Shown here: piece by piece, positions 47,701 through 57,368 of the stretch
Numbering within the stretch: position 1 is the first letter of the stretch
How the letters are laid out: every line of letters starts with the position of its first letter
NCBI GenBank assembly: GCA_019429255.1
Contig: JAHYIY010000001.1
Coordinates: 88,209 to 152,208, forward strand
Source of the DNA: Desulfuromonadales bacterium
GTDB taxonomy: Bacteria > Desulfobacterota > Desulfuromonadia > Desulfuromonadales > Geopsychrobacteraceae
DNA: 64,000 bases
Direction: 5' to 3'
Translations under genes and position numbers: made by a program
Notes under the pieces: generated by a model
Databases searched by the model: none
The model's input: the letters and a program-made list of their open reading frames with translations, nothing else
What the model was told of the DNA's origin: nothing

Positions 47701-49943
47701 TCAAAACTGAAGGTAAATTTACCTCCACGGATACCAACGCGCACTTCCCCACCCTGTTTCAACTCACCGAAAAGAATTTTTCCGGCTAATGGGTCGCTCA
47801 ACTCCGACTGAATCAGGCGCGCGAGGGGACGAGCACCAAAGAGGGGGTCGTACCCTTGTTGGGCCAGTGCCCGTCGGGCTGTCGGGGAGACCTTCAAGCG
47901 CACATCTCTTTCAGCCAGCTGTCCTGACAACTCAACCAGAAACTTGTCAACAACCTGAAGCATCACGCTCTGGTCGAGGGGCGCAAAATGGATAACGGCA
48001 TCGAGACGATTACGAAATTCCGGGGTAAAGGCTTTTTCAAGAGCGGTTTTTGGGGCCGCAGTAGAACGTTCGCCAAAACCAATGGGGATCACATTCATCT
48101 GCCGGCTGCCAACATTGCTGGTCATAATCAGGATCACGTTGCGGAAGTCAGTCTCTTTGCCGTTGTTGTCGGTGAGGGTGCCGTGATCCATGACCTGCAA
48201 AAGAATATTGAACAGATCAGGATGGGCTTTTTCAATTTCGTCGAGAAGCAACACCGACCAGGGGTTCTTACCAACAGACTCGGTCAGCAGGCCGCCCTGA
48301 TCAAAACCGACATAACCGGGAGGAGCACCGATCAGGCGCGCGACCGAATGTTTCTCCATGTATTCACTCATGTCAAAACGTAAAAATTTAACCCCGAGCT
48401 GATTGGCCAGCTGCCTGGCAACTTCGGTTTTCCCCACCCCGGTGGGACCGGTAAAGAGCAGGGAGCCGACCGGTTTTTCCGGATGACCGAGGCCGGCGCG
48501 GGAACGATGAATCGCTCGCACCAACGAATCAATCGCAGGATCCTGACCGAACACTACCCGTTTGAGATCGCGCTCCAGATAACGCAGACGCTGACGGTCG
48601 CTGCCACTGATCGACTTGATCGGCACCCGCGCCATACGCGCCACCACCCGCTCAATCTCGTCAACGCCGACAGGCCGATCGGGAGAACCGTCGAGACGGT
48701 GTTGGGCCCCGGCCTCGTCAATCACATCGATGGCTTTATCGGGCAGATGACGTTGAGGAAGATGCTTGACCGCCAGTTTGACCGCCGATTCAAGAGCCTC
48801 ATCGGAATAACGGACCTTATGATACCCTTCGTAGTGGGAACGCAGACCACGCAGAATAGCAATAGTTTCTTCACTGCTTGGTTCATGCAAGTCAATTTTC
48901 TGAAAACGCCGTGACAGGGCACGATCCTTGCTGAACAGATTACGGTATTCCTCGTAGGTGGTTGAACCAATGCAGCGCAGTTCTCCGTTGCCCAGCGCGG
49001 GTTTAAGGATGTTGGAAGCATCCAGTGAACCGCCGCTGGTCGCTCCGGCACCAACGATGGTATGAATTTCATCAATAAACAAAATGGCCCGCTCACGCTT
49101 CTGCAGAGCACCGACAACAGCCTTTAGACGTTCTTCAAAATCGCCACGGAATTTGGTGCCCGCCAGCAAAGCTCCCATATCAAGGGTAAAGATCTCGCTG
49201 TCTTTGAGCAGATCCGGCACGTCCCCCTGCGAGACCCGCAACGCCAGACCTTCGACCATGGCGGTTTTACCAACCCCCGGCTCACCGACAAACAGGGGAT
49301 TATTCTTACGTCGCCGGCACAACACCAGAATCGCCCGTTCGATCTCTTCGCCACGACCAATGAGCGGATCAATCTTCCCTTGACGGGCGCGCTCGATCAG
49401 GTTGATGGTGAAAGCCTCAAGGGGGTCCAGCGGTCGCTGTTTTGGTTTTACCCGTTCCGACGGGGCCCCTTGTGCTGGCCGTTCACTCGGTTTGGGATGA
49501 CTGGTCGCAGCGGTGCGACCATGTGAGATATGATCGAGCAGATCAACCCGCTCAATCCCCTGATTCTGCAGAAACAAGCAGGCATGGGAGTTCTCCTCCT
49601 CGAGAATAGCCGCCAGCAGGTCACCGATCCCGACTTCCGTCTGCCGTGCCGACTGCATGTGCATCACCGTACGCTGCAGCATCCGTTGCAACGCCAAAGT
49701 CTGCCGCGGCACGTCTTCGTCCTCAACCCCTTCTGCCAGGTGCTCAAGATGGGCATCAAAAAAATGCTCCAGCTGGTGTTTAAGCTCATCCACGTCGCCA
49801 CCGCAGGCAAGCAGTATCTGCTGCCCCGCTTCTTCAAACAGCAAGGCATAAAGCACGTGCTCGGTGGTAAGATATTCATGACGACGGCGCTGGGCTTCAC
49901 GTACCGCGAGGGTAAAGGCGATCTGAACATCCTGACTGAACAT
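47697..49943 (-). CDS. clpA: ATP-dependent Clp protease ATP-binding subunit ClpA
   Basis: 748 residues. N-domain about 1-145, then AAA-1 with [16 protein letters not shown] and [19 protein letters not shown], and AAA-2 with [16 protein letters not shown] and [15 protein letters not shown]. There is no ClpB/ClpC middle coiled coil. Charged residues in the DDL1-like linker follow the N-domain. The IGF/IGL-type ClpP-binding loop is represented by PIGFGER. It unfolds substrates for ClpP. It lies 63 bases after clpS and overlaps aat. Confidence 0.95.
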   Translation of the reverse strand: MFSQDVQIAFTLAVREAQRRRHEYLTTEHVLYALLFEEAGQQILLACGGDVDELKHQLEHFFDAHLEHLAEGVEDEDVPRQTLALQRMLQRTVMHMQSARQTEVGIGDLLAAILEEENSHACLFLQNQGIERVDLLDHISHGRTAATSHPKPSERPAQGAPSERVKPKQRPLDPLEAFTINLIERARQGKIDPLIGRGEEIERAILVLCRRRKNNPLFVGEPGVGKTAMVEGLALRVSQGDVPDLLKDSEIFTLDMGALLAGTKFRGDFEERLKAVVGALQKRERAILFIDEIHTIVGAGATSGGSLDASNILKPALGNGELRCIGSTTYEEYRNLFSKDRALSRRFQKIDLHEPSSEETIAILRGLRSHYEGYHKVRYSDEALESAVKLAVKHLPQRHLPDKAIDVIDEAGAQHRLDGSPDRPVGVDEIERVVARMARVPIKSISGSDRQRLRYLERDLKRVVFGQDPAIDSLVRAIHRSRAGLGHPEKPVGSLLFTGPTGVGKTEVARQLANQLGVKFLRFDMSEYMEKHSVARLIGAPPGYVGFDQGGLLTESVGKNPWSVLLLDEIEKAHPDLFNILLQVMDHGTLTDNNGKETDFRNVILIMTSNVGSRQMNVIPIGFGERSTAAPKTALEKAFTPEFRNRLDAVIHFAPLDQSVMLQVVDKFLVELSGQLAERDVRLKVSPTARRALAQQGYDPLFGARPLARLIQSELSDPLAGKILFGELKQGGEVRVGIRGGKFTFSFE

Positions 49944-50006
49944 AATACCTGCCGTTTCTAAGCGTTGTGCTTTGGCAAAAATTTAAACAACTTAACGGTT
50001 ACACCA

Positions 50007-50327
50007 TCAAGCTTCTTCGAGGGAACAGCGCAATGGAAAACCGGCCTTACGCGCTTTTAACCGCGCCCGGTCAACCTTGCTTTCAGCAATCGAGTAAGGA
50101 AAGGTTCCACAATGTCCCACCCCTTGAAAATGAATGGTCAGCATAATCTTTTCCGCCTCAGTGGCTGATTTGTGAAAAACCTCCTGCAACACCGCAACGA
50201 CAAAATCCATCGTGGTGTAATCGTCATTGTGCATCAGCACTTTAAACAAAGAGGGAGTCTGCGTTTTTTTTTCGGTGGCGACCCGTGTTCCGGTTTTGTT
50301 ACCGGTATTGGTTTCTGCGTTTTCCAT
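50007..50327 (-). CDS. clpS: Clp protease adaptor ClpS
   Basis: 106 residues. Flexible N-terminus, then PSLFKVLMHNDDYTTMDFVVAVL, whose NDD and hydrophobic pocket bind N-terminal Leu/Phe/Tyr/Trp, and VFHKSATEAEKIMLTIHFQGVGHCGTFP landmarks with the His/Met pocket residues. It selects N-degron substrates for ClpAP. First in the clpS-clpA-aat operon. Confidence 0.95.
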   Translation of the reverse strand: MENAETNTGNKTGTRVATEKKTQTPSLFKVLMHNDDYTTMDFVVAVLQEVFHKSATEAEKIMLTIHFQGVGHCGTFPYSIAESKVDRARLKARKAGFPLRCSLEEA

Positions 50328-50381
50328 GGTCTTTGATTCATTCCTGCGATGAATATTTTTGGGCTATCCTAACATAAAACC

Positions 50382-50405
50382 TTTATCCCGAACAATCGGG
50401 GATAA
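50382..50405. promoter_or_regulatory. Inverted repeat in the clpS-rmuC divergent gap
   Basis: TTTATCCC and GGGATAAA flank an 8-base spacer, an exact 8-bp inverted repeat extended by one more C/G. It could be a regulator site for either gene; there is no T-run to make it a terminator. Function unknown. Confidence 0.35.
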
Positions 50406-50499
50406 AATCAGGCGGAACGCAAGTTTCTTGTGGATTGGGCAACCCTTTTGCTATTTTACCATCTTCATCGTTGCTTTTGTTGTTACCAAGGAGTTTTTT

Positions 50500-51849
50500 G
50501 TGTCAATAATCCAAAGTCCGGAAGCACTGATTGTCCTGATTTTTCTTGCCGGCTTTTTTTGCGGGGGGCTGCTGGGAGTGACGCTCACTTTCCGGCGCGG
50601 TCAGCAACGCCTGACGGACGAGCGTCAGGCCCGTGGAGAAGCACTGCAACGCCTGGCGCGACTTGAAGCGCAGCTGGAAGCAGAGAAAAACAGCACCCTG
50701 GAAAAGCTGGATCTACTGGATGAGATCCGCCAACGCTCAGAAAGAAATTTCCGGCAATTATCGGCCCAGGCCCTGGCCGCCAACAACCGCGATTTTCTTG
50801 ATCTGGCCAAGGCGACCCTGGAACAACACCAGGGGCAGGCGCGCCAGGAACTGGAGCAGCGGCATAGTGCCATCGACCATCTGGTGCAGCCGCTAAAGGA
50901 GGCGTTGACCCAGGTTGACGGCAAGATTTCCCAATTGGAGCAGGCCCGTAGCGGTGCCTATGCACGTCTTGATGAGCAGGTCAAAAACTTGCTCGGCAGT
51001 CAGCTCAAGCTCGAAACAGAAACCGCTAACCTGGTAAAGGCCCTGCGCACTCCGACAGTTCGTGGCCGCTGGGGGGAGATCCAGCTACGCAAGGTGGTGG
51101 AAATGGCAGGGATGCTTGACTACTGCGATTTTCTCGAGCAGGAATCATCCGTTGACGGTCGCGCTCGCCCGGACATGATCGTCAAGCTCCCTAATGCTCG
51201 TAATATCGTCATTGATGCCAAAGCACCGCTGATGGCCTACCTCGAAGCGATGGAAGCAGCCGACGAAAACACCCGGAAATTGGCCATGGAACGCCATGCC
51301 CGGCATATTCGCAATCACATCCTCAAACTCTCAGGTAAGCAGTACTGGGATCAGTTTCAGCCTACTCCCGAGTTTGTCGTGCTGTTCCTGCCCGGGGAAT
51401 CCTTCTTCTCGGCGGCCCTGAGCGTCGATCCCGCCCTGATTGAAGCGGGAGTTGAGCGCAAAGTACTGCTGGCCACCCCGACCACCCTGATCGCACTGCT
51501 GCGCTCGGTAGCCTATGGTTGGCGTGAAGACAAGCTGACCGCCAACGCTCTGGCCATCAGCCGCCTGGGGCAGGAAATCCACGAACGCCTGGCGACCATG
51601 CACCAGCATTTTGAGCAGATGGGCAAGAGCCTGGAAAAAGCCGTCGACAGCTACAATAAAGGAATTGCCTCGCTGGACAGCCGGGTACTGGTCACAGCGC
51701 GAAAATTTACCGAATTAGGGGCGGGGAGCAGCAAAGAAATCAACCCGGTGATAGCGGTTGACAAGCGCACCAGAATGCCACAACTGACTGAAGAGCATGA
51801 TAACGCTCAATCTGAGCAAAGGGACTTATCACCAGAAAACGGCGATTAA
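50500..51849 (+). CDS. rmuC: DNA recombination protein RmuC
   Basis: 449 residues from a GTG at 50500 with AAGGAG 6 bases upstream; upstream in-frame codons to 50359 lack support. N-terminal membrane anchor (EALIVLIFLAGFFCGGLLGV), coiled coil at about 30-170, then the PD-(D/E)XK-like core with TVRGRWGEIQLRKVVEMAGM, RPDMIVKLPNARNIVIDAK, and VVLFLPGESFFSAAL, LLATPTTLIALLRSVAYGW. It limits inversions at repeats and is predicted to be a nuclease. It overlaps convergent uppP by 21 bases. Confidence 0.93.
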   Translation: MSIIQSPEALIVLIFLAGFFCGGLLGVTLTFRRGQQRLTDERQARGEALQRLARLEAQLEAEKNSTLEKLDLLDEIRQRSERNFRQLSAQALAANNRDFLDLAKATLEQHQGQARQELEQRHSAIDHLVQPLKEALTQVDGKISQLEQARSGAYARLDEQVKNLLGSQLKLETETANLVKALRTPTVRGRWGEIQLRKVVEMAGMLDYCDFLEQESSVDGRARPDMIVKLPNARNIVIDAKAPLMAYLEAMEAADENTRKLAMERHARHIRNHILKLSGKQYWDQFQPTPEFVVLFLPGESFFSAALSVDPALIEAGVERKVLLATPTTLIALLRSVAYGWREDKLTANALAISRLGQEIHERLATMHQHFEQMGKSLEKAVDSYNKGIASLDSRVLVTARKFTELGAGSSKEINPVIAVDKRTRMPQLTEEHDNAQSEQRDLSPENGD

Positions 51850-52626
51850 AATCACTCCGAGGACAAGACGATAGACGACAAAGGGCTGCATGCCGATCCG
51901 ACGGATAAACGCCATAAAGTAGTGGATACAAGCAAAGGCACTGACAGCCGACAATAAAATTCCGAGGATAATAGTATTCCAGTCAGGCGCCACGGCAGAG
52001 CGGAGCAGATCCACCAGTTGCAATCCGCCGGCAAGGAAGATCACCGGAATCGACAGCAAAAACGAAAAACGCGCCGCCGCTTCACGACTTAAACCGAGCA
52101 GCAAAGCGGCGGTGATCGTAATTCCCGAGCGCGATGTCCCCGGAAACAGGGCCACGGCCTGGGCACAGCCGATCAGCAACATTCCCAGCCAGGTTAAACT
52201 GTAAACATTCAGTTCACCGCGGCGGCACCAGTCAGCCCACCCCAGCAACAAACCGAAAGCAATCAACCCGACGGCGATCAACAGGGGTGAGCGCAGGTGG
52301 ACTTCGATAAATCCTTTTAAGCTGATACCCGCCAGCCCCACCGGGATCGTCGCCAGCAGCACCCCCCAGGCCAACCGTGCCGCAGGTGTCACTGTTCTGG
52401 TTACCAGGGAGCGACTCCACTCTCGCGCCATCTGCATCAGATCATTGCGGAAATAGATCACCACGGCGAGCAGGGTGCCGGCATGAACAGCGATATCAAA
52501 CCCCAGCCCCTGGTCTTGCCAGATGGTCAGCACCGGCACCAGAATCAGGTGGGCCGAACTCGAAACAGGGAGAAATTCGGTGATTCCCTGCAACACAGCA
52601 AGAACAATGATCTGAAGAATATCCAC
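51829..52626 (-). CDS. uppP: Undecaprenyl-diphosphatase
   Basis: 265 residues, GTG start with AGAGGA upstream. Polytopic BacA family: QGITEFLPVSSSAHLIL and FPGTSRSGITI hold the catalytic Glu-rich and Ser-rich motifs. It recycles undecaprenyl pyrophosphate for peptidoglycan and O-antigen carriers and confers low-level bacitracin resistance when overexpressed. Single-gene unit. Confidence 0.95.
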   Translation of the reverse strand: MDILQIIVLAVLQGITEFLPVSSSAHLILVPVLTIWQDQGLGFDIAVHAGTLLAVVIYFRNDLMQMAREWSRSLVTRTVTPAARLAWGVLLATIPVGLAGISLKGFIEVHLRSPLLIAVGLIAFGLLLGWADWCRRGELNVYSLTWLGMLLIGCAQAVALFPGTSRSGITITAALLLGLSREAAARFSFLLSIPVIFLAGGLQLVDLLRSAVAPDWNTIILGILLSAVSAFACIHYFMAFIRRIGMQPFVVYRLVLGVILIAVFW

Positions 52627-52693
52627 AGCAAATCCTCTAAATGCCGATTTTTCAGCAAGTAAGACGAAAGAGAAGCCTTGTTTAGCAGCCTGT

Positions 52694-52837
52694 CGGTCTA
52701 TCCATAAACCAGCTTGTACGGGATCGGGGTTGCCATGACAAGGGCGACCGTCGCCATAAATGGCGACAGGCGAACGGCCACGGATGGCGCAAAGCCCCTT
52801 GGCGTGGCACCCCCGATCCTGTGGTGAGTAGAGACCG
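52694..52837. repeat. Related inverted-repeat element G in the uppP-dndA gap
   Basis: Arms at about 52720-52744 and 52795-52820 (GGGATCGGGG-TTGCCATGACAAGGG against its imperfect complement) surround a central hairpin GTCGCCAT/ATGGCGAC. The ground plan is that of the MITE copies A-F, but the outer ends are CGGTCT/AGACCG and no target duplication is visible. It fills most of the 319-base gap between uppP and the desulfurase gene. Confidence 0.65.
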
Positions 52838-52945
52838 TTCTTCTATCCCTTGATCATCCCGCTGTCAACAGAGGAACGCTGGCCACACCTCTGAACAGCG
52901 CTCAACATATTGCAAAACCATCAGATATCCTCTATGGTTACGACT

Positions 52946-54091
52946 ATGAGTGTCTATCTTGATTGTGCCTCCACCACCCCTACTGAGCCGTCTGTTGCAA
53001 AGATCATGCGGCGGTTTGTTGAACGTGACTACGGCAACGCTGCCAGTCCGATTCACGATTATGGTACCTTTGCGCGCATGGCGGTTGACCATGCTCGTGG
53101 CCAGGTAGCCAAACTGGTCAAGGTACGTCGTGACGACGTTATCTTTACCAGCGGTGCCACCGAAGCCAACAATCTCGCCCTTCTTGGCTTGCGCAAGCAT
53201 GGCCGGCAAACAGGGCGGCGTCATCTGATCTGCAGCACCATTGAACATAAGGCGGTGCTGGAACCACTGGAAGCCCTGTCCCAGTCCGGTTTCGCGATGA
53301 CCCTGGTGCCCGCAGGCAGTGATGGCCGCATCAGCGTCACTGAACTGCGCAAAGCCCTGCGCCCCGACACTCTGCTGGTTTCTACCATGCAGGTCAACAA
53401 CGAAACCGGGATCATTCAACCATTGACAGAGATTGCCGAGGTGCTGGCTGACCATTCAGCTTTCTGGCATGTCGATGCCGCCCAGGGGTTCGGTAAAGAG
53501 TTCGATAGCATCACCCATCCGCGTATCGATATGATCAGTATCAGCGGCCACAAGATTTACGGTCCGAAAGGGATTGGCGCCCTGATCACCCGCAAGCGCC
53601 ATGGCGAACCACCCCCGTTAAAACCCTTGATGTATGGCGGCGACCAGGAACAGGGGTTGCGTCCCGGCACCCTGCCGGTCCCGCTGATCGCCGGGCTGGG
53701 TGAAGCCGCACGTTGTGCACTGCGCAATCATGCTGAACGTCTGGCCAGGGTCCGCAACATCCGCAATCAAGCCCTCAGTGCTTTAACGCAACTCGACCCG
53801 ATCATCAACGGCGATCAGACTCACTGCCTCCCCCACGTAATCAACCTTTCCCTGCCGGGCATTCCTTCTGCCACAATCATCCGTGCCCTGGCAAAAACCA
53901 TCGCCATCTCAAGCACTTCAGCCTGCACCAGCCACACCAGCACCCCCAGCTATGTTCTGCATGCCATGGGGCGCACTGAGGCACAATCGGCCTCGGCGGT
54001 GCGACTAAGCTGGTGCCACCTGACTGACGATATTGATTGGGAGGCCGTTGTCACTATCTTGAAGGAATTAAAGACTCAGGCAAAATCTTAA
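52946..54091 (+). CDS. DndA-like cysteine desulfurase
   Basis: 381 residues from ATG 52946; ATGs at 52934 and 52910 are in frame and no ribosome site decides. Fold-type I PLP enzyme: PLP Lys in SISGHKIYGPKGIGALI, HVDAAQGFGKEF, IEHKAVLEPLEAL, MYGGDQEQGLRPGTLPV, and the sulfur-carrying Cys in SACTSHTSTPSYVL. YLDCASTTPTEP, TSGATEANNLALLGL and the PVINGD/SWCHLT-like ending follow the DndA pattern rather than IscS. DndA supplies sulfur for DNA phosphorothioation, but dndB-E are not in the window. A general role in Fe-S assembly is possible. Confidence 0.8.
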   Translation: MSVYLDCASTTPTEPSVAKIMRRFVERDYGNAASPIHDYGTFARMAVDHARGQVAKLVKVRRDDVIFTSGATEANNLALLGLRKHGRQTGRRHLICSTIEHKAVLEPLEALSQSGFAMTLVPAGSDGRISVTELRKALRPDTLLVSTMQVNNETGIIQPLTEIAEVLADHSAFWHVDAAQGFGKEFDSITHPRIDMISISGHKIYGPKGIGALITRKRHGEPPPLKPLMYGGDQEQGLRPGTLPVPLIAGLGEAARCALRNHAERLARVRNIRNQALSALTQLDPIINGDQTHCLPHVINLSLPGIPSATIIRALAKTIAISSTSACTSHTSTPSYVLHAMGRTEAQSASAVRLSWCHLTDDIDWEAVVTILKELKTQAKS

Positions 54092-54123
54092 GCCGCTACG
54101 CAACCAAGAACAATCAATATCAA

Positions 54124-54570
54124 TTACTCATAAGGAGCAATCGGCAACCCACGCTTGAGCCAGCCGGGGCCGGCGGAGCTGCCAACCATCCCCTCGGTGA
54201 CATTGTAGACCTGGCTGAAGCCACGCGCCACCAGCAACCGCTGAACCTGGGTCGTACGATTGCCGGTGCGACAGATCAGCGCAATCGGCGCAGCAGTGTC
54301 ACCACCTACCTGTTCGAGAACCTCACCGACAAAACCGTCCGCGCCACCCGGGTGAACCATATTGACCAGTTTCGCATCCCGGGGGACCCCGGTCTGACGC
54401 CACTCTTCCGGGGTGCGGATATCGATCAGGGTCACTTCCCCGGCCACCACAAGACGCTGCGCTTCCGGGGCTGTCAGTTCAAGATCATCAGCTGAACGCT
54501 TGGTCATCAGCATATAAATAACTCCCCCGGCGAACACGACAAGCACCAGCAACCATATTTTCACCGTCAT
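54124..54570 (-). CDS. Membrane-anchored rhodanese-like protein
   Basis: 148 residues, AAGGAG before the ATG. An N-terminal TM or uncleaved signal (IWLLVLVVFAGGVIYML) leads to a single rhodanese domain with LIDIRTPEEWRQTGVP and the active-site loop CRTGNRT. The active domain is probably periplasmic. It may move sulfane sulfur or detoxify. It is convergent with the DndA-like gene, 32 bases apart. Confidence 0.88.
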   Translation of the reverse strand: MTVKIWLLVLVVFAGGVIYMLMTKRSADDLELTAPEAQRLVVAGEVTLIDIRTPEEWRQTGVPRDAKLVNMVHPGGADGFVGEVLEQVGGDTAAPIALICRTGNRTTQVQRLLVARGFSQVYNVTEGMVGSSAGPGWLKRGLPIAPYE

Positions 54571-54593
54571 TTCTCCTTCTCTTCAGGATGAAT

Positions 54594-54893
54594 TCATATT
54601 TTCTGAAAATCATATTTCCCCACTCCCTGGATCAACAGGTAACTGAGCGGCTCATCGCCAACTACGCTGATCCGGTGCGGGCGACCTGCGCTGATTTCAC
54701 AGCCTTCGCCCACGCTGAGAAACCTTATCTCCTGCGAATCTGCGAGTTCAACCTTCATCTCCCCCCGCAGGCAAAACATCGTATCGATCACCTCGGTGTG
54801 ATAATGCCAGGGAACTTCTGCGCCAACATCAAGAAACATCTGCCGCACCCTGACATCTGCCGTCTGAACGATAATTGTGTCTTTATACGCCAT
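54594..54893 (-). CDS. Small cupin-domain protein
   Basis: 99 residues, single cupin. Metal-type motif 1 VPWHYHTEVIDTMFCLRGEM and motif 2 GRPHRISVVG are visible, with His-His-Glu and His ligands. No specific function can be assigned. Lies 23 bases upstream of the rhodanese gene on the same strand, so the two may be co-transcribed. Confidence 0.8.
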   Translation of the reverse strand: MAYKDTIIVQTADVRVRQMFLDVGAEVPWHYHTEVIDTMFCLRGEMKVELADSQEIRFLSVGEGCEISAGRPHRISVVGDEPLSYLLIQGVGKYDFQKI

Positions 54894-55301
54894 TTACCCC
54901 ACCCACCCTTGGTGAAGACATTTCTACCATGCTATTATTCACCGAATTGGTCATAGAGGCTACCTCTGGTACAATTTTTGTGGAGGGACCACCTTGGCTT
55001 CAGCGTCCGTTCTCGACCAGATTCAATCTTGATGCATGGTTGCCGGGGAGGCAAAACATGGATGGCGACAACAAGCGGTCATGGATGACGAAAAGCGTCC
55101 CTTGACATAGGATCCGAAGAGCCGGTGCTGAACAGATACAAAAAAATAAAAAAACGCACCCGGCCGGTCAAGTCTGGACATTCTTATATAAATCAAATAG
55201 ATTCGCCCATCTGACAGTTGTCAGACCAATTCGTTGTCGACGGTTTTTTCGTTCTTTTTTCAGTCCACCGACTTTCCTAACATGATTTAAAGGTTCACAG
55301 C
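54894..55301. other. Gene-free gap upstream of the TRAP operon
   Basis: 408 bases. It contains truncated MITE copy F (55057-55139) and the upstream region of dctQ. An open frame at 54875-55105 runs through it, but its second half is MITE sequence and the first half has no recognisable similarity, so I treat it as non-coding. Confidence 0.5.
55057..55139 (+). mobile_element. MITE copy F, left end missing
   Basis: Matches the right half of the family from CATGGATGGCGAC through AAGCGGTCATGGATGACG to the right end GTGCTGAACAGATAC. It is of the short type, like copies A and B. The left half, including its terminal repeat, is replaced by unrelated sequence, so no target duplication can be tested. 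Confidence 0.88.
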
Positions 55302-55850
55302 ATGCAAGCTCTCGTTCTGCTGATCCGCGCTATTTGCCGCTTCAATATTATCCTTGGGCACCTATTTTCCTGGTTTTCCCTGGGAATCGTTCTGGTCTGT
55401 TTTACCGTAGTCGTCCTGCGTTATGTTTTTTCCATGGGTTTTATCTGGCTTCAGGATCTGTATGTCTGGCTTAACGCCTTGATGTTTATGGGCATAGCCG
55501 GTTTTGCCCTGTTCAATAACTCCCATGTCCGGGTCGACATTTTCTACCGACCGGCCTCACCAAAACGCAAAGCCCTAGTCGACATGTTCGGCAGTCTCTT
55601 TTTTATCGGCCCCTTCGTTTATATTCTGTCCACCTGGAGCTGGGCCTATGTGGCCCGATCCTGGCGTTTCATGGAAGGTTCGCCCAATTTTGGCGGGATG
55701 CCCGGTCTTTATATCATCAAGAGTTTTATTCTGTTTTTTACCCTGGTCGTTGCCCTGCAAGCCCTGGCCATGTTTCTGCGTGGGATACTGGTCCTGCTGG
55801 ACAAGGAAAAACTCCTCCCCGAACCTTACCGCTACAAGGAGGAGTCCTGA
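55302..55850 (+). CDS. TRAP transporter small permease (DctQ type)
   Basis: 182 residues with four membrane segments and AAAGG before the ATG. FTVVVLRYVFSMGFIWLQDLYVWLNALMFM landmarks (RYVF, WLQDLYVW) and NNSHVRVDIFY are DctQ-like. It pairs with the large permease whose ATG overlaps its stop by one base (TGATG). The pair, with the binding protein at 57422-58516, imports organic acids driven by Na+ or H+. Confidence 0.9.
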   Translation: MQALVLLIRAICRFNIILGHLFSWFSLGIVLVCFTVVVLRYVFSMGFIWLQDLYVWLNALMFMGIAGFALFNNSHVRVDIFYRPASPKRKALVDMFGSLFFIGPFVYILSTWSWAYVARSWRFMEGSPNFGGMPGLYIIKSFILFFTLVVALQALAMFLRGILVLLDKEKLLPEPYRYKEES

Positions 55851-57244
55851 TGGATCCGGTTTTTCTCGGGGAACTACTCTCCCTGTTGATGTTTTTTGCC
55901 ATCATCGGCGTATTGATGCTCGGCTTTCCGGTAGCCTTTTCACTGGCCGGCACCTCAGTCATCTTTGCCGGTATCGGATACCTGCTCGGGGTCTTCGATC
56001 CGTCCAACTTCAACAGTCTGGCCTCCCGCTATGTCGGCGTCATGCTCAATGAGGTTCTTGTGGCAGTGCCCCTGTTTATTTTTATGGGGATGATGCTGGA
56101 ACGTTCCGGTATTGCCGAAAAACTGCTGATTACCATGGGCCGGATGTTCGGCACCATGCGCGGCGGGCTGGGGTTGTCGGTGATTGTCGTCGGCGCTCTG
56201 CTAGCCGCCTCTACCGGCATCGTCGGAGCGACGGTGGTCACCATGGGCCTGCTATCACTGCCCGCCATGCTGCGGGCCGGCTACGATCCGCGTCTGGCCG
56301 GCGGCGTGATCTGTGCTTCGGGCACCCTAGGTCAGATTATCCCGCCGTCAACGGTGCTGATCTTTATGGGGGACATGCTCTCCGGCATTAATGCTCAGGT
56401 CCAGATGCAGAAAGGCAATTTTGCACCAACACCGGTTTCCGTCGGTGACCTGTTCGCCGGCGCTTTCATACCGGGCCTGCTGTTGATTGCCCTGTACATG
56501 GCCTGGATGCTGTATAAAGCTGCCTTTAGTCCACAATCCTGTCCGGCGCTGGTAGTCACCGAACAGGAAAAGAAAGATCTGTGGAAAGATATTCTGTTCA
56601 GCCTGGTGCCACCGTTAATGCTGATCTTTGCGGTTCTCGGTTCGATTCTCGGCGGTATCGCCACGCCGACAGAATCGGCATCCGTCGGTGCCGTCGGTGC
56701 CATCATTCTCGCTGCCTTCCGCCGCCGCCTGTCATTAAAGAGTTTGCGTCAAACGATGCTGGCGACCGCCAACATCACCACCATGATCTTTGTTATTCTG
56801 CTCGGAGCTTCGGTCTTTTCGCTGGTTTTTCGGATGATGGGAGGAGATGAGCTGGTTGCCGAGTTTTTGCATAATCTTCCCGGCGGCAAGATGGGGGCTA
56901 TCCTGTTTGTTATGCTGCTGATGTTCCTGCTCGGTTTTATTCTCGACACCTTTGAAATTATTTTTATCATTCTGCCGATCACAGCGCCGGTCCTGCTGAT
57001 GATGGATGTCAATCCGATCTGGCTGGGGGTCATGGTGGCGGTGAATCTGCAGACCAGCTTTCTGACACCCCCTTTCGGTTTTTCCCTGTTCTATCTGCGC
57101 GGCGTAGCTCCGGGAAGTGTCTCAACCCGGATGATTTATGAAGGAGCGCTGCCCTTTGTCGTACTCCAGATCATTGCCATCAGCATTCTCGTCGTTTTTC
57201 CCGGCCTGGTGACCTGGCTGCCGGCGCTGATCTTCGGACGATAA
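55850..57244 (+). CDS. TRAP transporter large permease (DctM type)
   Basis: 464 residues, about 12-13 membrane segments. GFPVAFSLAGTSVIFAGIG, NEVLVAVPLFIFMGMMLERSGIAEKLL, AASTGIVGATVVTMGLL, CASGTLGQIIPPSTVLIFMGDM landmarks and ATPTESASVGAVGA are characteristic. AGGAGG lies inside dctQ before the start. It forms the translocation channel with DctQ. Confidence 0.94.
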   Translation: MDPVFLGELLSLLMFFAIIGVLMLGFPVAFSLAGTSVIFAGIGYLLGVFDPSNFNSLASRYVGVMLNEVLVAVPLFIFMGMMLERSGIAEKLLITMGRMFGTMRGGLGLSVIVVGALLAASTGIVGATVVTMGLLSLPAMLRAGYDPRLAGGVICASGTLGQIIPPSTVLIFMGDMLSGINAQVQMQKGNFAPTPVSVGDLFAGAFIPGLLLIALYMAWMLYKAAFSPQSCPALVVTEQEKKDLWKDILFSLVPPLMLIFAVLGSILGGIATPTESASVGAVGAIILAAFRRRLSLKSLRQTMLATANITTMIFVILLGASVFSLVFRMMGGDELVAEFLHNLPGGKMGAILFVMLLMFLLGFILDTFEIIFIILPITAPVLLMMDVNPIWLGVMVAVNLQTSFLTPPFGFSLFYLRGVAPGSVSTRMIYEGALPFVVLQIIAISILVVFPGLVTWLPALIFGR

Positions 57245-57262
57245 TAGATACGGTACGCACCG

Positions 57263-57343
57263 AATCGAAATCGAAATCGAAACAGATAAAAAATGAAACC
57301 CCAAAGGCAAGAACGATTTCGATCCCGATAGCGATTTCGATTG
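57263..57343. repeat. ATCGAA repeat tract after dctM
   Basis: Three tandem ATCGAA units near 57263-57280 are complemented by TTTCGAT units near 57317-57343; AATCGAAATCG has an exact complement CGATTTCGATT. It can form a long hairpin downstream of dctM. Confidence 0.6.
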
Positions 57344-57368
57344 GGACAAAAGCGGCAGAGATAAGAAC

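Noticed and set aside
54875..55105. Possible 76-residue protein upstream of the TRAP genes
   Set aside because: The end is MITE sequence (the recurring MDGDNKRSWM stretch also appears as a by-product in copy C) and the start overlaps the cupin gene end; no family resemblance.
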